The notes: generated by a model not told the origin, from the letters alone. DNA of 64,000 nt from Haliea alexandrii (GCF_003719295.1 NZ_RFLW01000006.1:85315-149314); one strand, 5' to 3'. Shown: positions 35,354-44,018, counted from the first letter of the stretch. A program made the numbers and translations.

Positions 35354-37012
35354 ATGGGCGTAGCGAGTTACTTTGAGTTTGTGACGACCCTGTTCGGGTG
35401 GATTCTGTACCAGGGCATCTGGGCGGTGCTGGTGGATACCGGCATCGTGTTTATCCCCATCATCGCCATGGTGCTTGGTCATGTCCTGGAAAGCCACAAG
35501 GGCGGGGATGATGAGGGCTCCGCCGCGATCCAGTCCCTCAAGAAAATCGAGGCCGACTTTATCGCCATGCTCGGCGTGCTGATCTTCGCGGCGATCCCCA
35601 TGCTCGATGTCGAGCTGACCGACATGGAGTACCACAAGCCGGCCTTGCGCTGTACCGACACACCGGAAACCATTCCCGGCACGGCAACCGGGACCACCTA
35701 CGACACGACGCTGGCGGCCATGGCCGACCAGACCGGGGCTATCCCCCTGTGGTGGGCGATGCTGCATTGGCTGTCCAAGGCGGTGACCGCCGCGTCGGTC
35801 GCGGCGATTCCCTGTTCCTACGATGTGGCGAGCGTGGACTACCGCCTGGCCGAAGCGAATCTGGAAGATCCGGTGCTCAACCAGGAGCTGGAGCAGTTCA
35901 AGAACGATTGTTGGCAGCCGGCGTACTCCCGCCTCAGTCGGACCAATCTGGCCAGCCTGACCCAAGTGGAGAAGGAAGACGCCACTTGGCTGGGCTCCGA
36001 ATATCTATTGGGCTCAGGGTTGTATGACCGTTACTACAGCACCGTGCCGAACCCGCAATTTGCGTTCGATGCGACCCGCGATGCGGGCTATGAGGCCTAT
36101 CAGGTCGAAGGCGGTTTTCCGGACTGCCGGGATTGGTGGAGCGATGGTGCTGTGGGGTTGCGCCGTCGGGTGCTGGACAATATCCCGGCAGATCTGCGCA
36201 ACGAAATGATCTACAACGCGGACAATCTGATCCAGGAAACCTCGACAGTGACGCTCAGTGCATCGGAGCGGGAGGACGTGTTCCTGCGCAAATACCTGGC
36301 CGTGAAACGTACCGCGGAGGCGGTGGGCTCTGATATGCCCTTGGCGGTAACCTATGGTGACGGCGCGGAGCAGGTCCGCCAGGGGCGGTTCGCAGACTGG
36401 CGTAACAGCGAGAATCTGCTGCTCCAGAGCGCCGGGAATGTGCTCAACACCGGCGCCTACCTGATCCTGGGTGAAGCGGCGCGGGATGCCGGTGAGGTGG
36501 GCGTAGCCTTAATCGGCTCGGCCCTGAAAGCCCCTGCGGCGATGGGGGAAGGCTATGCGATGCGCAATGGCATCAGCCTGTTCCAGCCTCTCGCGCTCAT
36601 GATGATGATCATCGCGCTGCCGTTCCTGCTCATATTCGGGCGCTATGGCCTGCGTGCCCTGGTCACACTCAGCGTCATCTACTTCGGGTTTCACTTCCTG
36701 ACCTTCATCTGGGCCGTCGCCTTCTGGGTCGATAACAACCTGATGCACCTGTTGACCAGTGCCGGGGGCCTGAGCGTGTTTGCCTCGGGTACCAGCGTCA
36801 CCCAGTCGTTGATCCTGCTTTATATATCCCGATTTCTGTACATCGTATTTCCCATCCTTTACCTCACTGCCGTGGGCTGGGTTGGCTATCAGTCAGGGAA
36901 CGTAGTGGGTCAGGTAGGTGATTTCGGTGGAAAAACTGGAGCAATTGGTGCCACGGGTGGACAGTTCGCAGGTCAAGTGGCGACAAAAGCCGCCACGAAG
37001 GGGAGAGCCTAG
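35354..37012 (+). CDS. traG: TraG N-terminal-domain conjugation protein
   Basis: 552 residues from ATG 35354, with AAGGA upstream; the longer frame from 35144 runs antiphase through the previous gene. Membrane helices lie near the N-terminus (FGWILYQGIWAVLVDTGIVF, IIAMVLGHVLE) and in a C-terminal group of four to five (LALMMMIIALPFLLIFG, LVTLSVIYFGFHFLTFIWAV, SLILLYISRFLYIVFPILYL), with a long periplasmic loop between. This is the TraG_N arrangement, involved in mating-pair stabilisation. It is the last gene of the contiguous transfer operon; a small minus-strand gene converges on it. Confidence 0.88.
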   Translation: MGVASYFEFVTTLFGWILYQGIWAVLVDTGIVFIPIIAMVLGHVLESHKGGDDEGSAAIQSLKKIEADFIAMLGVLIFAAIPMLDVELTDMEYHKPALRCTDTPETIPGTATGTTYDTTLAAMADQTGAIPLWWAMLHWLSKAVTAASVAAIPCSYDVASVDYRLAEANLEDPVLNQELEQFKNDCWQPAYSRLSRTNLASLTQVEKEDATWLGSEYLLGSGLYDRYYSTVPNPQFAFDATRDAGYEAYQVEGGFPDCRDWWSDGAVGLRRRVLDNIPADLRNEMIYNADNLIQETSTVTLSASEREDVFLRKYLAVKRTAEAVGSDMPLAVTYGDGAEQVRQGRFADWRNSENLLLQSAGNVLNTGAYLILGEAARDAGEVGVALIGSALKAPAAMGEGYAMRNGISLFQPLALMMMIIALPFLLIFGRYGLRALVTLSVIYFGFHFLTFIWAVAFWVDNNLMHLLTSAGGLSVFASGTSVTQSLILLYISRFLYIVFPILYLTAVGWVGYQSGNVVGQVGDFGGKTGAIGATGGQFAGQVATKAATKGRA

Positions 37013-37233
37013 AGTGAATCGCGTACGCCGTTTGGATCAAGGTCGTAACGGCCATCTCCATTCGGGGATTTGGTGTAAAAGTCTCGTGTTTCACGCGTAT
37101 ACCGTTCCAGATCAGTCTCTTCCGGTTCCTGGAAATCCGCGTGACGCAGCACCTCGGTGGCCGCAGTACTCAGGCTATGCAGAGCCTGGCCGCCAGCACG
37201 GGCGAGTCCGCAGAGCATATCTTTTACCGTCAT
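37009..37233 (-). CDS. Small hypothetical protein converging on traG
   Basis: 74 residues from ATG 37233, preceded by GGAGGGCGGTGAG. An N-terminal helix (MTVKDMLCGLARAGGQAL) is followed by a charged C-terminal half (EETDLERYTRETRDFY) ending DPNGVRDSL. Its stop overlaps the traG stop by 4 bases, so the two genes converge tail to tail. I do not recognise it; a clear ribosome-binding site is the main support. Confidence 0.45.
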   Translation of the reverse strand: MTVKDMLCGLARAGGQALHSLSTAATEVLRHADFQEPEETDLERYTRETRDFYTKSPNGDGRYDLDPNGVRDSL

Positions 37234-37419
37234 CTCACCGCCCTCCAAGCCAGTGTGTCGTCTTTTCAAGCATAGCACGACATTCGGCAGGGGAGGGTGG
37301 TGGATTCAGGGTGTGCCCGTCACGGCTGATCCCGCAAAATAGGCGCGATACGCGGACGCATTGCCCTGATCAGCGGGCTCAGTAGTTTGTTTCATCAAAT
37401 GCCGCCAGGAGGTTGGTCT

Positions 37420-37632
37420 ATGCAGCGAACAACACTCATGCTTGAACTGGAGCCGCGCCAGGTGAAGGCGTTGCTGGCCTTTACCCGGCAGGTGTCGAGA
37501 GACGAGGTAAAGCGTCTGCTGGGCGATGACGTTGACCCGGAGGCGGTGATCAGTGCGCTGGAAGAATTCCATTGGCAGCTGGCATCCTCGGGTGACCGCG
37601 AGGCCTTGGAACTGATGTCGAGATATGGATGA
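37420..37632 (+). CDS. Small hypothetical protein upstream of csrA
   Basis: 70 residues from ATG 37420 with AGGAGG 6 bases upstream. It is soluble and helical (LELEPRQVKALLAFTRQ, then VSRDEVKRLLGDDVDPEAV). Family unknown. It lies 14 bases before the csrA paralogue and 200 bases before topB on the same strand, so it probably begins a three-gene transcript. Confidence 0.6.
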   Translation: MQRTTLMLELEPRQVKALLAFTRQVSRDEVKRLLGDDVDPEAVISALEEFHWQLASSGDREALELMSRYG

Positions 37633-37646
37633 TGGGAGAAACAGGG

Positions 37647-37829
37647 ATGTTGACTCTGACACGCAGGGTGGGAGAAACCCTCCACATTGGTGACCACACG
37701 GCAATTGTGGTTGAAGCACTCGAAAACGGGAAGGTCAGGATCAGGGTGCAGAGCGACCAGGCAACACGGACGGTGCGGGCAGATGGCAGGCCAGCCGATC
37801 GGCCCGTCCTTGGCCTGAGGTCCAGCTGA
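37647..37829 (+). CDS. csrA: CsrA/RsmA-family RNA-binding regulator carried on the element
   Basis: 60 residues, the usual CsrA length. The first half is canonical: MLTLTRRVGETLHIGD, then IVVEALENGKVRIRVQ, matching beta strands 1 to 4. The second half differs: where chromosomal CsrA has VHREEIYxxI the protein reads TRTVRADGRPADRPVLG. CsrA binds GGA motifs in mRNA leaders to block or stabilise them; paralogues on conjugative elements (such as those on Legionella integrating elements) are known to affect element and host life-cycle genes. The start at 37647 has GGGAG 8 bases upstream; the longer frame from 37629 adds six residues. Confidence 0.88.
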   Translation: MLTLTRRVGETLHIGDHTAIVVEALENGKVRIRVQSDQATRTVRADGRPADRPVLGLRSS

Positions 37830-37834
37830 GAGCG

Positions 37835-39952
37835 ATGAGAGTCTTTGTTGCTGAAAAGCCCTCGCTGGGGCGGGCCATCGCGGCGGTGTTGCCGGGTCCC
37901 CAGGAGCGGCACAAGACACACATACTCTCAGGCGAGGGTAACGTGGTGGTCTGGTGCGCCGGTCATCTTCTGGCCCAGTGCATGCCGGAGGACTACAACC
38001 CCGCCCACGAGAAGTGGGCACTCGAGCACCTGCCCATTGTCCCCGATGATTGGCGGCTCAAGCTGGCCCCGAAGGCCCGCGAGCTCTACAACACCATCAA
38101 GCGCTATGTGAAACAGGCCACAGTGATTGTTCATGCTGGGGATCCGGATCGGGAAGGGCAGTGGGTTGTCGATGCGGTACTCGAGCAGATTGGCATCGGC
38201 AACACCCCGGTTAAGCGCGTCCTGATCAGTGACCTGAATCCGCCGGCGGTGCGCAAGGCCTTGCGCGCGATGCCGGACAACGCCCAGTACCGCGGTTTGC
38301 GTGATGCCGCGGTGGGCCGCGCACGGGCGGATTGGCTCTACGGACTCAATTTGACGAGACTCTACACCCTGAAGGGACGGAGCGCGGGTCTTTCCGGTGT
38401 GCTGAGTGTCGGTCGGGTGCAGACCCCGGTGTTGGGCCTGGTCGTGCGTCGGGACCGCGAGATCGCCGATTTTCAGGCGCACCCGTTCTATGCGGTAGAG
38501 GCCAGTGTGACGGCCGATGGCGCCGATTTCACCGCCCAGTGGAGACCCGGCGAGCGAGCAGAACCCTACCTTGACCCCGACGGGCGTGTGATCGACAAGG
38601 CCTATGCGCAATCCGTTGCAACCGCACTGACCGGACAGGCGGGCCAGGTCATGGCATTCGCTCGCAAGCCGGAGAAAATTCCACCGCCCTTGCCGTTCTC
38701 CCTGCCCGAATTGCAGAAACTGGCCGCCAAGCTGAAGGGTCTCTCTCCCCGGCGAACCCTCGATTTGGCCCAGTCTCTCTATGAAAAGCACCAACTGCTG
38801 ACCTACCCGCGCTCGGATTGTCCCTACCTGCCCCAGGACCACCACGCTGAGGCCAGTGAGGTACGCGAAGCGATCGCCCGGACCCTGGGCCGGGACCATC
38901 ACTTGGCGCCTCTGACGGATGCGGTGGATCTGACCCGGCATGGCCGCTGCTGGAACGACAGTAAGGTGACGGCCCACCATGCAATTATCCCGACCACGCG
39001 CGCCTTGTCGTCAGCAAACCTGTCACCCGATGAACACTTCATCTACAGCCTGGTGGCGCACCGCTACCTGCTGCAGTTTCTTCCGCCCCGGGAATTGCAG
39101 AAAACCGCGGTCGACATCGTAGTGCCGACCTCGGTCGGCGATGAGAGGCTGCAGGCGAAGCAGGCCCTGGAGGTCGATGCGGGCTGGTATGCCTGGCGAC
39201 ACGCGCTGGCGGTCGTAGACGTAGCTGAAAAGGCAACCGATGACCCGGAGGAGGGCGGAGCGCCGCTGCCTACCCTGAAACCGGGGCAGCGCATCGAGGT
39301 GACCGACGCACACCTGCAGGAAAAGATGACCTCGCCACCGAAGCCCTTTACCGAAGCGACACTACTGGACGCTATGACCGGGGTAGCCCGGTTTGTGGAG
39401 GATCCGTTGATCAGAAAGGTGCTGCGGGAAACGGACGGCCTTGGTACGCCGGCCACACAAGCAACGATACTTGAGACGCTCTTCAAACGGGAGTATCTCG
39501 AGAAGCAGCGCAAGACGGTAGTCTCCACGGATCTGGGCAAGGCGCTGATTGATGCACTGCCCGAGTTCGTGACGCTCCCCGACATGACGGCGTTGTGGGA
39601 GCTCAATCTGAACCAGATCGTGGAAGGCGACGAGACACTTGCTCATTTTATGAGCAGCATCCAGGGGCGCGTGGAAGGCCTGGTGGAACAGGGTGCCGGT
39701 GGATTGGTGGTCCCGGAGGCGCTGAAGGGCAACCGCCCACCACCCCGGAAAACGCCCCGGAAGCGCACATCGGGAAAAGGTGCGAAGACTGCCACTACTC
39801 ACCCCTGCGCTCGCGAAGGCTGCAACGGTCAGCTACGCCGGATCAAAGGCAAACACGGGTTTTTTTGGGGATGCTCCAATTATCGCGACGGCTGTCGAGA
39901 GACCCGCAAAGATAGTCGGGGAAAACCAGCCAGGGCCTCATCTAAGGCGTAG
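37835..39952 (+). CDS. topB: DNA topoisomerase III
   Basis: 705 residues. The Toprim domain opens with MRVFVAEKPSLGRAIAAVLPG and has the acidic triad HAGDPDREGQWVVDAVL (about residues 100-116). The catalytic tyrosine is in LTYPRSDCPYLP (about residue 323), and the gate domain continues through NDSKVTAHHAIIPT. The C-terminus carries one four-Cys zinc finger (HPCAREGCNGQL, then FFWGCSNYRDGC) and a basic tail. Topoisomerase III genes are common in GI-type conjugative elements, where they probably resolve replication or transfer intermediates. Confidence 0.95.
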   Translation: MRVFVAEKPSLGRAIAAVLPGPQERHKTHILSGEGNVVVWCAGHLLAQCMPEDYNPAHEKWALEHLPIVPDDWRLKLAPKARELYNTIKRYVKQATVIVHAGDPDREGQWVVDAVLEQIGIGNTPVKRVLISDLNPPAVRKALRAMPDNAQYRGLRDAAVGRARADWLYGLNLTRLYTLKGRSAGLSGVLSVGRVQTPVLGLVVRRDREIADFQAHPFYAVEASVTADGADFTAQWRPGERAEPYLDPDGRVIDKAYAQSVATALTGQAGQVMAFARKPEKIPPPLPFSLPELQKLAAKLKGLSPRRTLDLAQSLYEKHQLLTYPRSDCPYLPQDHHAEASEVREAIARTLGRDHHLAPLTDAVDLTRHGRCWNDSKVTAHHAIIPTTRALSSANLSPDEHFIYSLVAHRYLLQFLPPRELQKTAVDIVVPTSVGDERLQAKQALEVDAGWYAWRHALAVVDVAEKATDDPEEGGAPLPTLKPGQRIEVTDAHLQEKMTSPPKPFTEATLLDAMTGVARFVEDPLIRKVLRETDGLGTPATQATILETLFKREYLEKQRKTVVSTDLGKALIDALPEFVTLPDMTALWELNLNQIVEGDETLAHFMSSIQGRVEGLVEQGAGGLVVPEALKGNRPPPRKTPRKRTSGKGAKTATTHPCAREGCNGQLRRIKGKHGFFWGCSNYRDGCRETRKDSRGKPARASSKA

Positions 39953-39972
39953 CACCCTCGGAGGGCGATGCG

Positions 39973-40164
39973 TTGATCAAAAAGACCTCGAATTACGAGA
40001 AGTGTGCCTGGCCGGCGACAGGGATCCGTGAAAACTCGAAGCTGGAGGAATACGACTGGGGTTATCTCTACGTCTACACAGATGGGCGATTGCCGGAATT
40101 CCGGATTGAAGAAAGGCCAACTGAAGGAGAGATTCGGGAGCGCTGGGCGTATTATCTCCGTTAG
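39973..40164 (+). CDS. Small hypothetical protein, TTG start
   Basis: 63 residues. The only suitable start is a TTG at 39973, with GGAGGG 8 bases upstream; the nearby ATG at 39968 meets a stop after two codons. The product has an aromatic-rich middle (EYDWGYLYVYTDGRLPEF) and an acidic end (RPTEGEIRERWAYYLR). I do not recognise it. It lies 20 bases after topB and marks the edge between the GC-rich backbone and the AT-richer accessory island. Confidence 0.45.
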   Translation: MIKKTSNYEKCAWPATGIRENSKLEEYDWGYLYVYTDGRLPEFRIEERPTEGEIRERWAYYLR

Positions 40165-40189
40165 CGAGGAAAGTGGCATAGTAACCGCG

Positions 40190-40750
40190 CTAATCGCCAA
40201 AGACTTGACGTATGTCGTATGTCTCCACTGAATTTGATGTCTTGCGAATGTGTTCAAAAGCCTCATCCACACTAGAAATTTGAATCATTGGGAATGATTC
40301 ATCGAAACTTACCTTGGGGTCGCACCAGTAGCTGGTGCTGGTGAGGGTAACGTGTCGTCGGCAGACTAGGGGTCTGGCCTCGTAAATTGAGCAGCTTCCC
40401 TGATGAAGGAACGGGCATGGAGTCCCGTGGAACTCGGATTTCGGTAAGAATTTCTTGTTCCGCCTCCTCTTTATATGGGCTTCTATGTGGGCAATCTCGA
40501 TGTCACTCACCGAAACTTTATAGTGGCAGCATGCATTGCAGCCCTTCCTGCAGGGTGTGTACTTCAAAATATGCGAGTACAACTCGTTCATGAACGAGTA
40601 CAGTCGTTCGAGTTTTTTCGCCGGATTCAATTTGGCTCGGATAAGCTGGCTGGAAAACTTTGCCTCTCTTTCAGCCAAGCTGGCGGGCATCTGTGTCACT
40701 AGCCGCTCAATATTGGCGCTGGCGGCTTCGCTCTCCTGATCGGCTTCCAT
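40190..40750 (-). CDS. YkgJ-family cysteine-cluster protein
   Basis: 186 residues. The Cys cluster runs TPCRKGCNACCHYKVSVS, then GTPCPFLHQGSCSIYEARPLVC, the metal-chelating pattern of the YkgJ (PF03692) family; the metal is thought to be zinc or an iron-sulfur centre. A helical N-terminus precedes it (LAEREAKFSSQLIRAKLN). GGAG stands 10 bases before ATG 40750. It lies 13 bases downstream of the DUF2971 gene on the same strand, so the two form an operon. Biological function is unknown. Confidence 0.8.
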   Translation of the reverse strand: MEADQESEAASANIERLVTQMPASLAEREAKFSSQLIRAKLNPAKKLERLYSFMNELYSHILKYTPCRKGCNACCHYKVSVSDIEIAHIEAHIKRRRNKKFLPKSEFHGTPCPFLHQGSCSIYEARPLVCRRHVTLTSTSYWCDPKVSFDESFPMIQISSVDEAFEHIRKTSNSVETYDIRQVFGD

Positions 40751-40762
40751 GCGTTACTCCGC

Positions 40763-41419
40763 TTAAAACGCCCAGTCCAGTTTTCGAGTCATATTGAAGC
40801 TCTTAAATGCAGGCCGCACCTTCCACACGCTTACAGATTCGTTCCCCTCTCCGAGGCTCATTCTCAGTTCCTCCCGGCCAACGTTGCAGTTCGCTCCTAC
40901 AATAACCTCCTCTAACTGGAGATCGGGGCCGAAATCAACGTAATAATTGCCGTCGCTTTCCCGCTCCTTGAGTTCAAGGAAGAGGCGGTACTCCTTCTCG
41001 TAGGCCCATTCTATATACTTCGTAGTCATTAACTTCATGATCATTGGTTGGGTGAGTGAGCCAAAAAGGATTTCACGCTCCTTGACATAGTTCACCTTCT
41101 TCGCCAGGTCGCGAGAGATGGAAAACCCTAGGCAGAGCCCTCTATGTCGATCGCCGTAATGAGCCCACTGCACTGGGCTATTCCAGTTTTCACTGAAACA
41201 TATCATCCCGGCTTCAGTTGCAATGTCACGGATCGAATCTCGCACTGATTTACGGAAATCGGGGTCAGCCATATTCAGACTGGAAAATTCAAATGGATCA
41301 TTCAGATCCAAAAGACGGGATATTTTCAAGCGCCTGCGTTGGAGATCGAGTAGTGCCCATTTTTTGCTGATGAAATGATATAGCCGAATTCTTTCGTTGG
41401 TATTTGTACTGACTTCCAT
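40763..41419 (-). CDS. DUF2971-family protein
   Basis: 218 residues from ATG 41419, preferred because GGGGA lies 8 bases upstream and the family then begins as usual (IRLYHFISKKWALLDLQ). Other landmarks: ISRLLDLNDPFEF, CFSENWNSPVQWAHYGDRHR and IEWAYEKEYRLF, which are the DUF2971 signature (NDPFE, WxxYAxxHxGxC and ExExR). DUF2971 proteins are sporadically distributed and occur in variable genomic islands; function is not known. The cluster with YkgJ and a divergent winged-helix membrane protein is worth following as a unit. Confidence 0.8.
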   Translation of the reverse strand: MEVSTNTNERIRLYHFISKKWALLDLQRRRLKISRLLDLNDPFEFSSLNMADPDFRKSVRDSIRDIATEAGMICFSENWNSPVQWAHYGDRHRGLCLGFSISRDLAKKVNYVKEREILFGSLTQPMIMKLMTTKYIEWAYEKEYRLFLELKERESDGNYYVDFGPDLQLEEVIVGANCNVGREELRMSLGEGNESVSVWKVRPAFKSFNMTRKLDWAF

Positions 41420-41532
41420 GTAGGTAATCCCCGACATCCGTTTATTGCTTGCCTACCCCGGTAGCCGTCGCGCCCCGATCAGTTTCAGAGTTATCAAATC
41501 GCCGCTATTATTGGCCCCGATATGGAGGTAAC

Positions 41533-41904
41533 GTGAAGGCGCTCATGGACAAACACAAGTATATTGCGCTGATAGAGTATGCGCTCGAACAAAAGACATT
41601 CTCGATGTTGGAGGTGTGTGAAGCAACTGGAGTCTCTCAAAAGGAGTTTCAGTTCATCCGTCGAAGTATTTTTGTCCTGAATGCCGAACAGGACACAATC
41701 GAAGGGCTCGTAGAGAATCGGCGCGAGTTACAAGATTGGGTGCTGAGTCCAGAAGCCTATTTTAATTATCTTCAGTACTGTGAGTTCAAGCATTCACTGG
41801 AATCTGCTGAAGCGGCTCAAAAGAGTGCGACTAAGGCATTTTGGGTTGCCTTAGCTGCGATTGTAGTATCTATCGCTTCAACACTGGTCGGCTCGGTGAC
41901 TTGA
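41533..41904 (+). CDS. Winged-helix protein with C-terminal membrane anchor
   Basis: 123 residues from GTG 41533 with GGAGG 4 bases upstream (a slightly short gap). The N-terminal part looks like a winged helix (YIALIEYALEQKTFSMLEVC, then EATGVSQKEFQFIRRSIF); the C-terminus is one membrane helix (AFWVALAAIVVSIASTLVG) after a short coiled coil. It is divergent from the DUF2971-YkgJ operon. A membrane-tethered DNA-binding or protein-interaction module is unusual at this size. Family unknown. Confidence 0.6.
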   Translation: MKALMDKHKYIALIEYALEQKTFSMLEVCEATGVSQKEFQFIRRSIFVLNAEQDTIEGLVENRRELQDWVLSPEAYFNYLQYCEFKHSLESAEAAQKSATKAFWVALAAIVVSIASTLVGSVT

Positions 41905-41993
41905 TAAGTCTGCGCGTGGATTTCACCTCCAATTTGTTGTGAGCGAGGTACGTTCTTGTAGCCCGTTGCGTTCCCGCAAATTATGCACAGCCT

Positions 41994-43229
41994 TCAATTA
42001 GCCGCTTCGGGGAACAGCCCGGGCATCCAGCGGCCGGCCAGCCGTGCCGGAAAGGCGATCCGTAATGGCGCGCGGGAGCTGGATGACTGCAATACGTCAG
42101 CTTTCAGGAGCGCTGAGACAATCCGTTGTGATTGACGGCCACCGGTGCCAACGATACTGGGGACATCACCCCGGGGAAGGTCACCCCGATAAAGGACTGC
42201 TTCCAACACATTGCCTGCCTGTGACGGTAAACCGCCCAAGCGCACCTCTTCCTCGACCCAGAGCCGGATGCGCTCACGCAACCTGTTGGGCTGAACGAGC
42301 TGCTCCATGAAAGCCACCTGGTCGATACACGTCTGCAGGAAAAATTCGGTGAATTCCGCCAGTGCGGCTTCGCTGCGACTCCCGCGGCCATCCAGATCGC
42401 CACGGCGAGGTTGGTCGCAAGCGACCAGGTGCTGTTTATAGCGCGCCTCTTGTCGGGCCAGACCCCGCGCGATCGACCAGATACCGCCAGTGTCGAGCGC
42501 CTCCCTCAGCATGGCGTAGGACATTAGTCGTGCAACCCGCCCATTTCCGTCGAGGAAGGGGTGAATCCAGAGGAATCGGTGGTGCGCGGCGGCCGTTGAG
42601 ACAATCGTCTGCGCGTTACCGAGACGGCTATAGACCTGCTCGAAACGACGGAGGAAGCGGGGCAGGGCGCCTGCGCTGATGGCGACATGGTTGCCGACAA
42701 TTACGTCGCGGCCCCGGAGCTCGCCTGGGGTCATGCGAATGCGCTCACCAGTCTGTGGATCTTCGATCCAGAGCAGCTCTTCCGGCAGCGCTTCGCCAAA
42801 CCGGCGATGGATTTCGCAAACCCCCTCGATGGTGGTGGCGCGGCCAGCGAGTCCGCCCTCATCGATCCATTGCTGGACTGTCACGTGCGCGCGGGCCTCG
42901 AGCTGGAGGTCGCGCTTGCGTGGCTCGTCACTGTAGTCGTTCTGCATGGCCCGCTCGATATCGACCGGGTGGGTATCATGACCCTCGATCAGGTTCGAGT
43001 AATAGCAGTTCATGGCCCGGACCAGGTCGGCCAAGGCACTGACGACCCCGTCCGGCAGGCTGCGACTGAAGCCCGCTGATTTGGCGGCGAGTTCCACGGC
43101 GAGCTCCGTAAGGGCTTCCCGACGAGGGGCGGCGTCGCTGACCTGTAGGGGCTCCATGGCGGCAATATCCTCACCGTGATCCAGGGGCGCTTGTATGTCC
43201 GTTTCAATGTCCGCTTTGTCTTGGCTCAT
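41994..43229 (-). CDS. Fic-domain protein with intramolecular inhibitory helix
   Basis: 411 residues. The Fic motif is HPFLDGNGRVAR at residues 223-234, with all catalytic positions (His, Asp, Asn, Arg). An N-terminal SNLIEG (residues 78-83) matches the (S/T)xxxE(G/N) inhibitory helix of class II Fic proteins, so the protein should be self-inhibited. A Fic-N-like domain precedes the core, and a winged helix follows (about 345-400, GDVPSIVGTGGRQSQRIVSA). Fic proteins AMPylate or otherwise modify target hydroxyls. No separate antitoxin gene is present, consistent with the internal inhibitor. It stands between the membrane protein and the restriction operon, with an AT-rich spacer upstream. Confidence 0.9.
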   Translation of the reverse strand: MSQDKADIETDIQAPLDHGEDIAAMEPLQVSDAAPRREALTELAVELAAKSAGFSRSLPDGVVSALADLVRAMNCYYSNLIEGHDTHPVDIERAMQNDYSDEPRKRDLQLEARAHVTVQQWIDEGGLAGRATTIEGVCEIHRRFGEALPEELLWIEDPQTGERIRMTPGELRGRDVIVGNHVAISAGALPRFLRRFEQVYSRLGNAQTIVSTAAAHHRFLWIHPFLDGNGRVARLMSYAMLREALDTGGIWSIARGLARQEARYKQHLVACDQPRRGDLDGRGSRSEAALAEFTEFFLQTCIDQVAFMEQLVQPNRLRERIRLWVEEEVRLGGLPSQAGNVLEAVLYRGDLPRGDVPSIVGTGGRQSQRIVSALLKADVLQSSSSRAPLRIAFPARLAGRWMPGLFPEAAN

Positions 43230-43347
43230 ATTTCTATAAATAACATAAAGTTAAGAAATTTAACACGGAATAGTGTAGTGCATAAAAGTCCGGTTTGGTG
43301 TCCGCTTTGTTGGGCTTATGCACAATCTTTTTAAGTGCTTCATTTCG

Positions 43348-43403
43348 GATGATGCAAAAAAATAGTTGACAAGCTGGAGCTCTAGTCTAGTATCTGCATC
43401 ATG
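43348..43403 (+). promoter_or_regulatory. Promoter and flanking inverted repeat of the restriction operon
   Basis: TTGACA (43366-43371), a 16-base spacer and TAGTAT (43388-43393) form a strong promoter. It is flanked by GATGATGCA (43348-43356) and TGCATCATG (43395-43403), whose central eight bases are inverted complements. The second arm overlaps the ATG of the first gene. A regulator binding both arms would close the promoter. With a transcription start near 43400 the mRNA would be leaderless. Confidence 0.65.
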
Positions 43404-44000
43404 CGAGATGAAGCAGTAAAAATTGAAAAATTAAAAGATGTGGCCATGGCTCGCCTTGGCTACCCCTTCCGTGGCGCGGTTGAAGAAGTGCGTAACGGCG
43501 AGGTGGCCGTAGTTCAGATCAAGAACGCCGATCCTGAGCGTGGTATTGATTGGGACGACCTGGTCAGGACAAGTTTGCCGGGGCGTAAGCAGCCCGACTG
43601 GCTACAAACCGGTGACGTGCTCTTCACGGCCCGCGGCAACCGGAACGTCGCTGTCCATGTCGACCAGACGCCCGGCCAGGCCGTGTGCGCCCCCCATTTT
43701 TATCTGCTGCGGACCCTTGATCAGCGAGTGCTCCCAGCCTATCTCGCCTGGTACTTCAACGAAGCCCCTGCACAACGCTATTTTGCCCGGTCGGCGGAGG
43801 GTTCTGTCATCACCAGTATCCGGCGCGCCGTATTGGAAGCGTTGCCCGTACCGGTGCCAAGCCTGGAGCGGCAACAATTGATCGTCGATCTAATGGCAGC
43901 AGCGCGCCGGGAAAAGCAGTTCACTGAACAACTCATCCGTAATCGCGAGCAGCAGTTAATGCTGGTCGCGCGGGATTTGATTCAACAGGTTCATAAATAG
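43401..44000 (+). CDS. Half-size type I specificity subunit (single TRD)
   Basis: 199 residues, about half a normal HsdS. It holds one target-recognition domain (LKDVAMARLGYPFRGAVEEV, later WLQTGDVLFTARGNRNVAV and SAEGSVITSIRRAVLEALPV) and one C-terminal conserved helix (RQQLIVDLMAAARREKQF), i.e. one repeat of the HsdS fold. Such half subunits can dimerise to make a palindromic specificity, or pair with a full HsdS. It begins at the promoter itself: no 5' leader or ribosome-binding site is visible before ATG 43401. An internal ATG at 43446 would delete the first strand of the TRD. HsdM follows after 18 bases. Confidence 0.8.
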   Translation: MRDEAVKIEKLKDVAMARLGYPFRGAVEEVRNGEVAVVQIKNADPERGIDWDDLVRTSLPGRKQPDWLQTGDVLFTARGNRNVAVHVDQTPGQAVCAPHFYLLRTLDQRVLPAYLAWYFNEAPAQRYFARSAEGSVITSIRRAVLEALPVPVPSLERQQLIVDLMAAARREKQFTEQLIRNREQQLMLVARDLIQQVHK

Positions 44001-44018
44001 AACAGATAGGAAGTAGAG

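Noticed and set aside
37009..37233. DUF3742 gene that often follows traG in these clusters
   Set aside because: The protein is on the opposite strand, is shorter and lacks the expected membrane helix.
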